A stretch of DNA of 64,000 nt from Heliocidaris tuberculata (lineage: Eukaryota > Echinodermata > Echinoidea > Camarodonta > Echinometridae), in NCBI GenBank assembly GCA_025618425.1, contig CM046844.1, positions 16,254,920 to 16,318,919 of the forward strand. Direction: 5' to 3'. Position 1 is the first letter of the stretch. The number at the start of each line of letters is the position of its first letter. The notes beneath the pieces are model-generated. The model did not search any database, was not told where the DNA came from, and saw only the letters and a program-made list of their open reading frames with translations. A program made the translations under genes and the position numbers. Shown here one piece after another: positions 1 through 13,085 of this stretch.

Positions 1-148
1 TATCAACTATTGACAAAATATGTTGCACGTAATACTGTTGTCTGCGAATATGTTTTATTAGTTTTGGTCTGATTGGAGTTTGAAAGACCTATCTACAAAG
101 CATTGAAAGCTTGTGATTTGGCTTTTGTGTTTTGGCATCATGCTCGTG

Positions 149-408
149 CAGGGGCGGCGCCAGGGTATTTTGATAGGAGGGGCAAGACAACCTAAAGATG
201 ACGTCATATTTTTTCTCCATTAAATAACAGGGGTAATATAGAGTTATATGTTTAAGACCTCTCTTTTAATACTCCTCTTTTTTCTTTCTTCCCTTTTTTC
301 CCTTTTCTTCCTCCTTTTCTTCTTTTTCTTTTTTTTCTTTTTTCACTACTTGAAAAATCATAGGGGGGCGGTCGCCCCCTCTGCCCCCCCCCTGTAGCGC
401 CGCCCCTG
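149..408. mobile_element. hAT-like MITE, 260 bp, 8-bp target duplication
   Basis: Ends CAGGGGCGGCGCCAG and (reversed) CAGGGGCGGCGCTAC, flanked by TGCTCGTG and TACTCGTG (7 of 8 identical). Eight-base target duplications and CAGGGGCGG ends are typical of the hAT superfamily. No coding capacity. A TGACGTCA palindrome lies at 199-206. Confidence 0.8.
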
Positions 409-1789
409 TACTCGTGTGACTTTACAGAAGATATAGATATTTTTCGCCAGCTGTATTATAATATTTTGTAAAAAGTAAATAGATTGCATTATTCTTTTTA
501 TAGTTGAAAACCATTTGTTAAGCAGATATGTATAGATAAAATCATGTATAGGTGAAATTACCTAGTACTAGAATAATTAATTTTAAACCTTTAAATCTAG
601 AATACTAATCTTAAAACCATTTTAGAGGCAGCAATAATTCAAATTAGATAATTATAGATTTGTATGGCGTATGTGCAATATTTGTTGTAAAATGATTAAG
701 CGTGCAATATTAACGGGGAATTATTTTAACAATTTTCACCAGGTAAATCATCTAAATAAACGGTATTTGTATATACGCTTCTGTTTATGCATGTACAGAA
801 GTTTGTTTTAATTCCAATTATTCTCTTAATAAAAACAAATATCGTAAGTTTACCACATTCATAATAGTTAGCACAGTATTGTTGATATTTTATAGTATGA
901 ACACTTCAGTTATTTAGTCTTTTCTTGGTATAATTCTATCTTGCAAAACAAAATATCGATTACAATACTATGTATATAAATATATGTATACGCAGGTTAG
1001 GTATGTGAGTAAAATTTCAAACATTTGGCATTATTGTGATTATTATTACATGTATTAACCATTTGCAGAAATTAAAGAAAGAAGCGACTAAAATATGTGC
1101 TTGAAATTGAAACCCTCGCCGTATATCCATATGTGGTATTCCAAATTTCAGGGATTTTACATTGTTCAGCTCAGGTTTTGTTTCATTTGGTGTTTCAGTT
1201 TAGCAAATCCATCTAAGAACAAAGCTGAGTTCACAATCGTATTCACGTTTATGGACGCTTCTACATGAAGAAATCGGTGATGTATTGTAATCGCCTGTCG
1301 CAGGATATTGTATTCGAATACTGATGCAGTTAGCATACAATACTTGTTGCTATAATGAGCAAGCATCAAGCAAGCGTTCAAGTCGCCACTGGTATAACCA
1401 TTGTATATATATATGATGTGTAGAGGCATGCATTGAAGTTTAATTTTGTGATGCTGTCTATTGGTATTCTATGCACGTAATTGATATTACCCGCAATTGT
1501 TTGTTTCTCATGATATATTTTTTCTGGTTTTTGTTTCTATGGCATACTATCATCCTGACCATTGGGTACAAATCATCTGCTTTGAAATCGACTGTAAGAT
1601 CGATGACTTCTTACAGCTTACTAGATGTATCATATTCAAAGCTGTACATATGCTCTGTAATAAAATGTGTGCAGAATTATTTCAGCCTGTGAGGCGTGGA
1701 ATACAGTATGATTTGCAGGAAATAAGTGGGAATTCGTATACTGATTGCGAGTAAAATATTGGAAAGGTAGGAGGCGGACAGAAAAGTCG
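409..1789. other. Gene-free AT-rich stretch
   Basis: No exon, repeat family or RNA gene that I can support. Short open frames here have no coding character. Confidence 0.5.
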
Positions 1790-2017
1790 GTGTAGAGAGG
1801 AGTAAAATTACAACCAGCAATGCAGGAAGAAAAAAAAAAGAGTGAAAGGGGATAAAAAGAGAAAGAGAGAGAGGAGGGCGAAGCAGAGTAATAAGGGGCA
1901 ACCTACAAAACATGTGAAGAAAGTGGGGGTATATGAGACACACAAAATATAGCGAGAAAGTCAGAGAGTTATGGAAAGAGAGAGAAGGGGAGAGAGAGTT
2001 AGAGAGGGGTTAACATG
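1790..2017. repeat. GA-rich purine tract
   Basis: Plus strand dominated by GAGA and GGGGAGAG words, continuing after the insertion-like segment at 2,352-2,560. Confidence 0.7.
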
Positions 2018-2340
2018 CAGTGGCGGATTTAGGGGGCGCTTCCGGCCCGTGCTCCCCCTTTTGAAAGAAAAATGAACACTGTGCCCCCCTTTCCGCCTTT
2101 TAAAACTGATCACTTTTTTGTTGTTTTTTTGTGCTTGACAGAAAATTTGGAAGAAAAAGACGCAAAAATGTGTGATGACCTTTTCTTCTTTTTTTTTTTT
2201 CGCTTGTCAGAGAATTTTGGAGGAAAACTGGACCCAAAATTCTGATCACCCTTATTTTTTCGTATTTTTTTGTTTTGTTTTTTGTTTGTTGTTGTTTTTT
2301 GGGGGTTATTTTTGCTTGTCAGAAAATTTCCTGATACTTG
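2018..2340. mobile_element. hAT-like 5' end with internal short tandem repeats
   Basis: Starts CAGTGGCGGATTTAGGGGG, a terminus typical of hAT MITEs. Inside, a unit containing GCTTGTCAGAGAATTTTGG recurs three times (about 2,133, 2,200 and 2,314). No matching right end was found, so it is truncated. It sits inside a GA-rich tract. Confidence 0.5.
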
Positions 2341-2351
2341 AACATGTTCAA

Positions 2352-2560
2352 GACAGGGAGTGAGAGAGAGAGGGGGAGAGAGGTAGTTAGAGATTGGAGG
2401 GGGAGGTGGCCAACAGTATTAGAGCGGAAAGAGTGGAGTGAAGTGAAACACAAAATAGATAGACACAGAGAAAGAGAGAGATAGAGAGAAAGAGAGAGCA
2501 TATAATTATTTAGAGAAAGGGGAGGAGATGAAACGGGAGGAAATGTAACAGGGAAGGGGA
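2352..2560. repeat. GA-rich purine tract, second part
   Basis: GAGAGAGAGAG runs mixed with GGAGG words on the plus strand; same composition as 1,790-2,017. Confidence 0.65.
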
Positions 2561-4020
2561 AAACCCACAATATTAAGTAAAAAGATGGAAAACAGATACA
2601 AGAAAATCAATGCTTGTACTTCAGAGAAATAAAAAGAGTAACATTGTATCTTCACTGATCATAAAATGCAATTTAAAATTGTAACGTCCATGACCCATCA
2701 GGGGTCACAGATCCACAGATCAATTAATGAGATATGGTATCATATTCCAAAAAAATATTTCAGCAAAGTTGAAAGCTCATAATAATATCCAGAAAAGTGG
2801 TTCAATTTTCAGTGCAATCGAAAACACACTCACTTTAGTACTTTAAATTGAAGAAAAAAAAAAACTAACAATACATTGAATCTAACATTCACATGAGTTG
2901 TTTACTTGTATGAGGTGACCATGGAGGAAAATACTTTAGCTTGGACAAATCAATGATTAAAACAAATAATCAAGTAAATAACACAAGACACAAAATGATG
3001 GGGAAAATGCGAAATCAATAACCATGCTTTCTTGGAGCAATTTTATTACCATTTCTTACAAAACATATATGGCTACATCATCAAAATGTACTATGGCACA
3101 ATTGTATATAATCTGACAAGTTTATTGACAGTTAATTGACAGTTATGGTGCATTTCACAAAATGTAGAATGCAGACATGATTTCTGCCGAGTCTGAGCCT
3201 GTAGATATAAAGGACACTTCCCTAAAACAGACATATGAAAAGAATCAAATATTCATCAACACACATTCCACATGAATGAGAAATGAAAAAGTCGATCGAT
3301 ATGATTTTCATATTCATAAGTGAATGAAAATATTAAAACAATCGATTGTAGAAATACATAAGATATGCGTTGTACAGTAGATTCAAGTACCTTGCAGAAA
3401 TCAAAAGAAAGAAAAATGATGATTGTACAGTGGCAAATAGATAAAAATTAGTATATTCGAGCAAGTCATTGCAAAAACAAACTTAAATAATTGATGATTT
3501 ATATTCGCATTGTGGCATGACATAAAAATTAAAAGTCACAATACATACATGTATTTGAAGATTTCATCTTAACAATGTTGTAAACACTTTCTTTAAAGAA
3601 TAAGTCCAATAACTAGGTATAATAATTGGGTAAAAATAAAAGCAGTTTGTCTATTCACTTATGTGACCATTACAATAGACTCTAATTACAAACATAATTA
3701 CTACAAGTAATAAAATAAGCTTTAAATTGCTCAATTGGAGCTTGGAAAAAACATTCATTACTACATAACATTTTGCAAAATGGCCCATACACTTTGTGCA
3801 AGTGATTGTCAGCATTTGACTGAAATAAACTGATGAGAATACTTTGGCACTCGGATCCGTTTACAATAAACAACCCCATCCCCCCCCCAAAAAAAAAAAA
3901 AAATCCACATGGAACATTTGGCCCATATTCCTTCAGTAGATCCTTTCACAATGAGGATATTTTCATATACAGCAATGCAAGCTGCTCTGCATTTGACATT
4001 TGTTGATGCTCTTATGCGCC
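2561..4020. other. Gene-free stretch
   Basis: AT-rich sequence with no supportable gene. An AATAAA on the minus strand near 3,049 could mark a distant polyadenylation site of a minus-strand transcript, but there is no evidence for one. Confidence 0.4.
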
Positions 4021-4023
4021 TCA

Positions 4024-4025
<2 letters not shown>

Positions 4026-4067
<42 letters not shown>

Positions 4068-4155
4068 ACTTCTTTCTCCCCCTTTCCCCATCTAACTCTG
4101 TATCTCTCTCTCTCTCTCTCTTTCCACCATTCCCCCCCCCCCCCCCCCTCTCTCT
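4026..4155. repeat. (TC)n microsatellite with poly-C run
   Basis: Three CT dinucleotide runs (4,026-4,066, 4,103-4,121 and 4,149-4,156) around a C-only run of about 17 bases at 4,132-4,149. Confidence 0.9.
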
Positions 4156-4953
4156 CTTGATAAAATGTTTCAGGCAAGAGTAACATAAAGCTAAAACAGA
4201 GCCTACAAAGTAATATACATCACTTCATGGTGGGCCTAAATGATGTCAAGTATAAGTTACTAAAGTCTCAAAGAATACAACATATAGATAATCCACTACA
4301 ACAAATTAAAAGCACACTTGGCAAATGTAAAGATAGTTAAACTAACAAAATGATCTTTAAAGCATTATTCAATTAAACAATCGTAAACGTTTTTGCATTA
4401 GACATACACACGAGAGCTCAAAACATGTAGTCCCCATTCATGCATATGTGTGTTGGTGCTCCTTATTAGTGTAGCAGTATGTGATTTTCACATAGCTTTT
4501 TAACAAGTTTCACATTCTGCCAGTCAAAACTACTGCACCATAAACAATGCAGAATGACTAAGCCAGTTTCCTCTAAAATGTTAGTTCTTGTTCCATACTT
4601 TGACCCCAAACTACATGTACCTTTAAGACACCGGTCTTAAGATAGAACAAGACCAGCTTTTGTTAAGGAAAGATACCATCTGGCTTCGTCCTTGGAGGAG
4701 TTGGAGCACCCCAAAATAACTGCCTGTGACCTTTCCAATTATCCTTGTATTTTTTTTCCCCCCACATTCAGTTTTCTGTTCAACAGAACGAAAGAAAAGA
4801 GCATGACTCATTGGGGTAGGAGGAGGAGGGACAAAACCCTCGAGGTACAAAGGAAGAATGAGATAGCATTTATACATGTTCCATAACATGAACTACCATG
4901 ATACAAGCAAAGATTCCAATCATACCTGAGATACAGAGAGTAGAACACTTTAA

Positions 4954-5750
4954 ACAAGATGAATGCGACTGAGTCTCCTATATGCCTCCGCTTAAATTCA
5001 GTGGATGGCTCAAACTGTTCTTGAAATATTGTGATAACCAGCATAAAAAGCCTACAATTACATGGGGTTAACCTCTATGACATTTGACCTTACACCATAT
5101 AACTAGACTATTCATAACACAAAAGTCTGATCACTTTATCTCCTCCAAGTCACAAATACAACATAGTTGAGATATGGTGATAACAAAGCTAAAATCATTG
5201 AATTTCACATACCTATAATGACCTCTATGACCTGTCACCTTTGACTAATGTGAACAAAAATCTAATCAGTTTGTCTCATTATGGTGATGCATACTAGTTC
5301 CAAGTTTGAAGTTAATGGCTCAAATTGTTCAAGACAGGGTAACGAGGTAAAAACCTCAAATTTCATGGTATATGTAAATGACCTCTGTGACCTTTGACCT
5401 ACATTTGCCAAAATCTAATCAGATCTACATGTAGCTATGGTGATACATGCTAGCACCAAGTTTGAAGTTCATACCTCAAATTATTCTTGCGTTATCATGA
5501 GAATGAGGCTAACACCTGAAATTTCAGAAAGTGAATTCTGTCGTCTTTGACCTTTGACCTATGTACCCCAAAATAATCTAATCAGATCGTCTTCCTATGG
5601 TGATACATACTAGCACTAAGTCTGAAGTTCATATCTCATGTGGTTCTTGAGTTATCGTGAGAACAGGAAAGCGGGCCGGACGGCCGGCCGGACGGACAAC
5701 CCGAAAACATAATGCCTCTGGCACAACCTTCGGTGGGCGGAGGCATAAAA
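4954..5750 (+). repeat. TGACCT-rich tandem repeat element, copy 1
   Basis: Four to five units of about 155 bp, each with TGACCT half-sites followed by CCAAAATCTAATCAGAT, ATGGTGATACATACTAG and TTGAAGTTCATACCTCAAA. It ends in a GC-rich hairpin (GCCTCTGGC...GGGCGGAGGC) followed by ATAAAAA. The same structure recurs at 22,127-23,510, so this is a dispersed element; class unknown. One perfect TGACCTTTGACCT (a DR1 direct repeat) lies near 5,555. Confidence 0.8.
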
Positions 5751-6559
5751 ACTACATGTAATGATAATCTCAGTTCCAAAAATAGATATCTGTCCATTCC
5801 TAAGTTCACAGGGTGTATTAAGAAAATACCAAAGAAATTCCACAAGAAATTTACTATTCCTTATTTTGCCAATTAATTCAATCCTATGAATTGTTGCTGT
5901 AATATTTATGCCCCAACATACACCAAGAGTATACGTCTGGTACAATTTTCACAATCAGTTTTTCAAATAAAAGTTGTCCATGGGAAACTAATGACAAATA
6001 ATCCCATTTTCAGATGCTCCTTTCGGTAATCTCCCTTCCATAAAGATTATTCAAAAACGAATTTATGTCACCAGTATTTATACTAGCATTTACCTGTTTT
6101 CAAAGGACTTACATAAAGAGCCCAATTCACAGTTTCAAGTCACAGTTGGCCAAAGACATCATGGCACATTCACTACATTTTGGATATCTCAAGATAGCCT
6201 ATTCATTTTTTTTTAAAAATAGAACAGCTATTTGATCATTTTGAACCGAAACTGGTCAATTTGCCTAGAATTCAAGTCACCTTTAATATTGTAGATTCAA
6301 ATTAATAGCAATATCTGAATGACTTTGATATTTTTTCCATTTATTTTGAATAAATATATGTCTTTCTATTCATATATGAATAGAAATTTTTGAGAGTACA
6401 TGTCTAAAGGAGTGCACATTGACCTTTTTTTTTTTTTTTTTTACAAAAGGGGGTCCAGATCGAAATTATAGGCATGGGCCCCATGCTACGACTCTTTTCT
6501 GCATCTTGAAAATATCTTTTGCTAAGTAATTTTTTAACCACCTTTAATTGTCAGCTGGC

Positions 6560-7150
6560 TTAAAGGGCAATCCAACCTTGGTAATAAGATGATTTGTATG
6601 AAAGCAGAAAAATAAGAAAAACAGGATGGTGAAAGTTTGAAAGAAATCGGACAAGGAATAAGATAGTTATGGATGTTTGAAAAATGAGATCACTACATCT
6701 ATGCGAATCTCAAATTGGCAATTTGGTGATTGGATTGTGACATTTTTGTGGACAACTCTCCCATTTGTCGTACACAAAAATATCATTAATTTGCGGTTTA
6801 GTGCGAGGCGCTTTTACCCTCGGGGCAGTACTCAAAATATATTGGAGACAGTATATTGTTATAGGTCCTCATGAAAGAAAAAGATGCTAATGAGTAATAC
6901 ATTTTGAAAAAAGTGACATTTTAGTCATTTTGTGTATTGGAGCGAGTGGGGGAGTTGTCCACAGCTACATCACAGTGGCATTACCTATTTGGCCAATTTG
7001 AAATTCCCATATGTATAGTGATTACAACTTTCAAAAAATCATAACTTTCTTATTGCTTGTCTGATTTCTTCAAACTTTCACCAATCTGCTTCTCTGATTT
7101 TTCCTCTTTCGTTCAAAGCAACTTGCTATTAAGGTTGGATTTCCCTTTAA
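6560..7150 (+). mobile_element. T2/Kolobok-type MITE, family C copy 1
   Basis: About 590 bp with long imperfect inverted ends; left TTAAAGGGCAATCCAACC, right (reversed) TTAAAGGGAAATCCAACC, both including TTAA. Copies occur inverted at 30,919-31,522 and truncated at 40,504-40,838. No coding sequence. Confidence 0.85.
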
Positions 7151-7760
7151 AGCTGCAATATAAAGACTTCCCCCATTTCTACTTCATTAACTTCGTTAAT
7201 TCTCCTTAACGAACAAAATATTTCCTTCCATGATATGAATCTATCCATACAAAATATGGACTAAAGAAATAAAGATAAAGATAAGGGTATAATTATGATC
7301 CATGGCAAGATAGTTTTGAATTACTATAAACTAAAATTAAACATAAGGCATAATGATACATCAATACTAGTCATGAAAAAAGAGGATATTTTCAACAAGC
7401 AATAAACCCTGATTGAAGAATCTCATTTGTGTTCAATTTAATTAATCCATTAAAAACACATCAACAGTTTTGGCTTGACAGATAATGCTGTGTAAGTTAC
7501 AAAATGGAGGAAAAAAATGTCTTTTGGGCATGATCATAAGAAGAATTTGGATTCATTTTGAATTTTACCTTTCTCCAATACTTACTAGTATGATGGGGGG
7601 GGGGGGGCCTAGTCTATTCAAAAGAGTGTTCTTTCTCTTCCTTCATATTCCCATATGGAAGAATTTCATAGAAGCAATGTAACATGAAGAGGAGTGCTCT
7701 TGAAATGTCCTCATTAAAGAAATAGTATAAAGCATAACCAAACTTTTGATACAGCATAGT

Positions 7761-7975
7761 TACTGTAAAGCCAGAAATTTTTGAATGCATGAAACCTACA
7801 GGAATTTCAGGAGTGGTCGAGATTCGTGAAAGTTTCATGCCGCGAAATAATGAAATCACAATTGAAACAACATACAATTACTGCAATTCGCGAAAATGTT
7901 TCTTGCTGCAAAATTGGCTGTCATTAACAATTTGTGAAAGTTTTATGTCGCAAAAGTTTCTGATTTTACAGTATT
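7761..7975. mobile_element. Mariner-like MITE
   Basis: Inverted ends TACTGTAAAGCCAGAAATTT and (reversed) TACTGTAAAATCAGAAACTT, with TA at both borders as expected for Tc1/mariner insertions. About 215 bp, non-coding, with internal repeats of CGCGAAA and CGTGAAAGTTTCATG words. Confidence 0.7.
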
Positions 7976-8804
7976 ATTTGTGTAGTCCCATAATCACTCC
8001 CATTAATCTTATATAAGTGTGGTGCTTCCCCCCTTATTAGCAACATTCAGTAATTATTTACGATTCTGAATTTTCAATGATTAAAAAACAATACACATCA
8101 AAAATCGTTCAGGATGACCTATAGACAGTGCTATTGCATGACCAGTTTTGAATGCCTCTTTCAAGTTTGTAACAATTAATTTCCTATCAAGTTGAAGTTT
8201 ATTCATCGATTTCAGATATACACTGTGAGGGTCCTTCAAGTTGTGTGCTGTCTTACATGTATTATATCCCATGTTACAAAGGGGAAAATACATGTAGAAA
8301 AGAAATATTGATAATTTCATCAATTTCAAGGGCATAAATGTAATCTGAAAATTACAGTTATAGAAAGAATAAGGAAAACAAGAAAAACAGCATTATAACT
8401 TTCCAATAAAACATAAGCTTAGATTTGGCTAGGCCCATCTTATCACTGACGTTAAATCCGACTACCGGTACATGTATACATTTCTTTGAGAATATTTGTC
8501 TTATAAAGATCACTATAAATTTGTCTTATTTCTAAAATGAACCTGGGAACGACTATTCATATTCACTATATCAAATTTTAAGTACAAAGGAACTGATACA
8601 TATATATACACACATGAGGAATGTATGGCTTCCAATGATTTCATAAGTTTTCAGTCAATTACTTCTCATATTTCAGAGATGAAATGAAAATAAACCTCCT
8701 TTCATAAAGACAGGTTATTTCTACTCGCTATTTGCACAAGTTAGATTAATAATCGATAATTAATGGGCCTTGAATTGGCATCACAAGAAAAAGGGATAGA
8801 AACT
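7976..8804. other. Gene-free stretch
   Basis: No supportable gene or repeat; AT-rich. Confidence 0.4.
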
Positions 8805-9178
8805 TTAAAGTGTACCAACCACCTGAAAAAAGAATTTGTATACCGCTAGGAAGTATAAAATTAACCTCAAAGAACTTTATCTGAAATTCTACAGGTCAAC
8901 AGTTTAGGAGTACGAAGGAAATAAAGGATAACATGAAGGTGCTTGCGTGGAACTTAACCTCTGAGTTGGGTTCCGCGCGACCCTTATCTTGGCGAGCGCG
9001 TACGGGTGTGTTGAGTAGTCTACTCATGAGTCGCTTTTATGCTTATAGAGAGTATAATCAAACTTGTAATATCTCTTTATAGAAGTGATATTCAAAGCCC
9101 ATATTTGGAATATAGTAGAATGACATGGAATCTATAACATACATAGTAAAATATTTTTTGGTGATTAGTAACCTTTAA
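8805..9178 (+). mobile_element. T2/Kolobok-type MITE, family A copy 1
   Basis: 374 bp; left end TTAAAGTGTACCAACCACC, right end (reversed) TTAAAGGTTACTAATCACC. Near-identical copies at 13,599-13,973 and 49,763-50,137. Its right TTAA is also the left TTAA of the next element. Confidence 0.85.
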
Positions 9179-9659
9179 AGGCATTGATTAACTTTGCCCA
9201 AGATTGAAAAAAAAAAATCACTGTTCCAGCTAATGCTGTAATCATAATTGCAAACCTTTAGCTCAGACAGGAATTGCCTGAGTTTTATGAGCTGATCGGT
9301 CGTTTATATATCAAGATATTTACGATTGAACATTGATGTCTGGATAGAGTACCACCGAACCCTAAAGAACTCTTACGGTTGGCATACCTCGCTCTATCAC
9401 AGAATACCGTACGGGCTGGAAACCCGCTCTGAAATTGCCAAGCGCTGGTGCTTGGTTTTTGTGACTGCAGCGCAGCGAAGAAGCCGAGCGACTTGCGCTA
9501 GCGATTGATCGCGATTTTCTCTTTTTTAGGATAGTAAACGGGTTCCATTTTCTCTCATACTTTCACATATCCTTAATTATATAGGTAATTAGAGGACTGC
9601 ACACAATTCACTGGCATTTGAGCTGATTTTACAATTTTTCACAAAGTTAATCACTTTAA
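9175..9659 (+). mobile_element. T2/Kolobok-type MITE, family B copy 1
   Basis: About 485 bp; ends TTAAAGGCATTGATTAACTT and (reversed) TTAAAGTGATTAACTTTGTG. An inverted copy lies at 31,595-32,072. Contains the GC-rich block AGCGCAGCGAAGAAGCCGAG. Confidence 0.85.
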
Positions 9660-10178
9660 AAGAGACTGCGAGCTTCAAGATCAGATATGATTTGTACAGA
9701 ATGAGAATTTTTCAAAGCATTTCATCTGGAAATGAACAAGAATTACTTTTATATGTACCTATTTCAGATTTCGCTATATAGATTTCTCATCAATGTACAT
9801 GTACTTTCATATTCAGAACAGTTCACACAGTATAACTGACTATACATACAGAAATGTACATGTAATTCACCTGTAACTATATCATGCCATGTCAGAAAGG
9901 AAGACATTTCATCTAAAAGATATTTGAGTCACTGCAAGTTGGGCATTAACATAAAACTGAGGAAAGGGTAAATAAAAGCAAAGACACCAACAAACTAAAA
10001 AAAAATAATAATAATAAAGATGGACCACAATTTCTGTCTAAAAGAAAAAAAAAATATGTGTTGGGCCTTTCACTACAGGAAATGCAATATGAGTTATTTT
10101 CCACAAGTCAGATTCACTATAAATTCATATCATATATTTCATTTCATGTACTGTTAATGTCAAGTTTACCGACAAAGC

Positions 10179-11170
10179 TTTGAAGGTTATCTGAGGTCGC
10201 CCCCCCCCCCCCCAATAGTTTGTATACTGCTAGAATGTATAAAATTAACACAACTTTACCAGACATTCTATGGATTAATGGTTAAGGGGTTTGAAGAAAA
10301 TATAGGAAAACAAAAATGACCAACGCGCAGAACCGAAGTCTGTAGAACCCAAGTCAGATTTTGGTTTCGCAGGAGTCCATTTCTATGGTTGTGCATTTTT
10401 CATGCATGCATGTTCAGTGCCGGCCGAGAAGCCATAGTTGAAATATCCCGATCGCATTATCGTTTTGTTGTCTTCTTTGTGCTGCGCCGGAGCTGACAAA
10501 ACATTCCCACATGAACTGGTAGGCCTACGAAAGGACCTGACTTTTTTTCATTGTTGACAGTGGTGGCATATCATCGGTTCCCTTGTGAAATTTCCTGCAC
10601 ATGTATCATTTTAATACCGGATGAAAAGAGTTTCCTTTCTTTATCAAATCACTCTGACCTTTACTTTGGGTGGAAGAATCTCAAATTTTAGTTTTCCTTT
10701 TAATAAAAAACATGCATTGCATATTCGATGCTTGGTTTAGGTTAGGTCTCCGAAACGTTCGCACCAGCTTATCAATTTTCTATTCTATGAAAACATATTA
10801 CATTGTATATTTGATTATTCAGTTGTTTTGGTAGGGTTGCAGCTTCTCAGAAACCTTCTGCTAAATCAATTTTCTATTTGATAAAACCATTTGGTGATGA
10901 ATATTTTATTCATGGGATGTTTCGATTGATTTGCAGCATCTCAGAAACTTTCGCGCCATATTAGTTTTCTATTCAATAAAAACATTTTGCGTTATACTTT
11001 GATCCATGTGATGTTTTGTTTGAGATGTGGTGTCTCTTACGCTTTATCGCCAAGTGAATTCTCTATTTGACAAAGACATTTTGTGTTGTTTATTTTTTTC
11101 ATATCTTCCTCAATTTTCTGTTCAATAAGAATACTTTGCAACATATATTTGATTCATCCTGCAATGAATC
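10179..11170 (+). mobile_element. Fold-back element with 95-bp satellite, family S copy 1 (right end missing)
   Basis: The left arm starts TTGAAGGTTATCTGAGG and continues with GTATACTGCTAGAATGTATA, matching the right arm (reversed) of the element at 42,949-44,712. About 450 bp in, a tandem array of roughly five units of about 95 bp begins (word CAATTTTCTATTC at 10,766, 10,866, 10,956, 11,053, 11,108, with substitutions). The right arm is lost. Confidence 0.65.
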
Positions 11171-11381
11171 TTTCACCTCTTTTTAAGGAAACATGAATCT
11201 AATACTAATTATAGCATATTCCTCAATGATGATTGGCTGATGAAAGTAGTTATTTATTAAAGCTGTATACATTTGTCCAGATCTATAAACATTAAGAAGT
11301 CCACAGTATATCTCATAATGTGACAACAAAATTTGAATGCACCCGTACAATAATACGTCAGTCTATTTCAAACTGAATATA

Positions 11382-11797
11382 TTAACCCTTTCAGAACAGG
11401 AATTATTTAAGCGATAAATTGATCACATTTTGTGCTTCAAATTGGCAACAATAATATTTATCTTTTTTTGCTACATGGTTCAAATAAAGTGTAATGTCTT
11501 TGAAAAAAATATACATGGTTAGGAATTTTGTCAAAAAGTTGGAAGAATCGCCAATTTTGATGAAAAACAATGATTTTGAACCTTTCAATGTTGTAGCTAA
11601 TTTAAGGATTTTAAAGCTTATTCTCATTTTTAAAATTCCTGGCATCAAACGCAATATGGTTATGCAACCAAAATGGACAAAGTGTGTGCAGATATTTTTG
11701 CTCTTTCTACTCATGTATCTGGTATATTTTTTAAGGCTCTCAATCAAAAGTTATTGATCCAAACCACAAATGTGGCCAATTGTCTCGAAAGGGTTAA
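11382..11797 (-). mobile_element. piggyBac-like MITE, family K copy 1
   Basis: 416 bp, flanked by TTAA, ends TTAACCCTTTCAGAACAGG and (reversed) TTAACCCTTTCGAGACAATT. TTAA targets with CCCTT ends fit the piggyBac superfamily. Same family and length at 49,112-49,527 and 58,266-58,681, in the opposite orientation. Confidence 0.85.
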
Positions 11798-12338
11798 CAA
11801 TAAGTGGCGGTATTCCGATAATTATTTCATCTTTATTTTAATGAAGTGATTTTAATTTCAATAACAAATATTAAATCAATATTTTTATTGGTGTTTGCAA
11901 AGATGGCTTCCGTACACACAGCCACCTACTAGCAGTCATTATTGTTGTCACAAATAAAATATACCTGTCGCTGAAATAAGACAAAATGATTTTCTAAACA
12001 CAATCCTAGGTCTGTAGGTATGTATCATGATTGCATCTGGTGTTTTGCACATACAAAAATATATCTCTCTCACCTCAGTTTTTTATTCAAATCTTTCACT
12101 TCATCAAAACCTTAAAAATCACTCAAACCTGTGTTTCTCTGTGCTGGTAAAATAAAAAAGCATGTACTCTCCAAGTGTCAGCCACTAGCCATGTATTAAT
12201 ACATCCATGTGGTATATACATGTGGTATACACTACAAAATTAAGCCCTGTATTCTTCTTCCTGTGGAGCAAAAATCAATCAACTAGTTGACTGTTGTGTC
12301 ACTTTGAAAACTACTCAAACTTGTGCTTATCTGTGCTG

Positions 12339-12483
12339 GGCCCTCTTGCATAAAAAGTTGCGATTAAACGCAACTCAAAAAATTAAACGCAAGTCCCAAA
12401 TACGCGATCCTGATTGGTTGAAAATTGAGTTGCGTTTAATTTTTTGAGTTGCGTTTAATCGCAACTTTTTATGCAAGAGGGCC
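12339..12483. mobile_element. Palindromic GGCCC MITE, family F copy 1
   Basis: 145 bp; arms GGCCCTCTTGCATAAAAAG / reversed identical, continuing TTGCGATTAAACGCAACTC for about 45 bp almost perfectly. Short hairpin element, Harbinger-like by appearance. Confidence 0.8.
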
Positions 12484-12764
12484 ACTTTTCATTTATTTTT
12501 ATGTTGTAACATAAAAAAGCATACATTGTTAGCCATGTATTAATACATATATGTAGCATACTCTACAAAATTTAGCCCTGTATTAACACAAAGCATAAAA
12601 CCATTGGCCCATCAATCAGCACTACACTGTCAAAGTCAAACAACATATTCCTTTAAGTGATGTTTCAAGCATGGGACCACAATGGCCCATTTCTCAAAAG
12701 TGATTTATAAAAGGCCATTAGTCAATCCCTAAGTCCCATATAAATCATTATATTTATGCAGAGA

Positions 12765-13085
12765 AAAGATACACAGGAGCGGTGAGCAATTTAGCATTGG
12801 AAAGCTCCAAATGAGCTCAGGGCCCTGTTTCATAAAACTTGACATCAATGACAAGTTGCAACAACTGTTATAAGCTACTGAAATCCTTGCATCTGATTGG
12901 CTGAGAGCAAATTTGTCGGTAAAAATCACCGACAAGACACTTGATGAACCCCCCCCCCCCCCCCCCCCCGTATCATGAAAAAGCAATAAAAAAATTTAAA
13001 ATCATTGCATTGTGAGAAAATTGCCCTTTTATAACTCCAAAGCCTAAAAGAGCTTCCGTGAATGAAAAGGTATTTTTGACACTGT
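12765..13085. repeat. Dispersed repeat Q copy 1, interrupted by an F-type MITE relic and C20
   Basis: Flanks GCGGTGAGCAATTTAGC...CCAAATGAGCTC and ATCATGAAAAAG...AAAAGGTATTTTTGACACTG match 16,770-16,955. Between them, 12,820-12,949 is an F-type element (GGGCCCTGTTTCATAAAAC start) whose right end has been replaced by a run of about 20 C (12,950-12,969). Confidence 0.65.
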
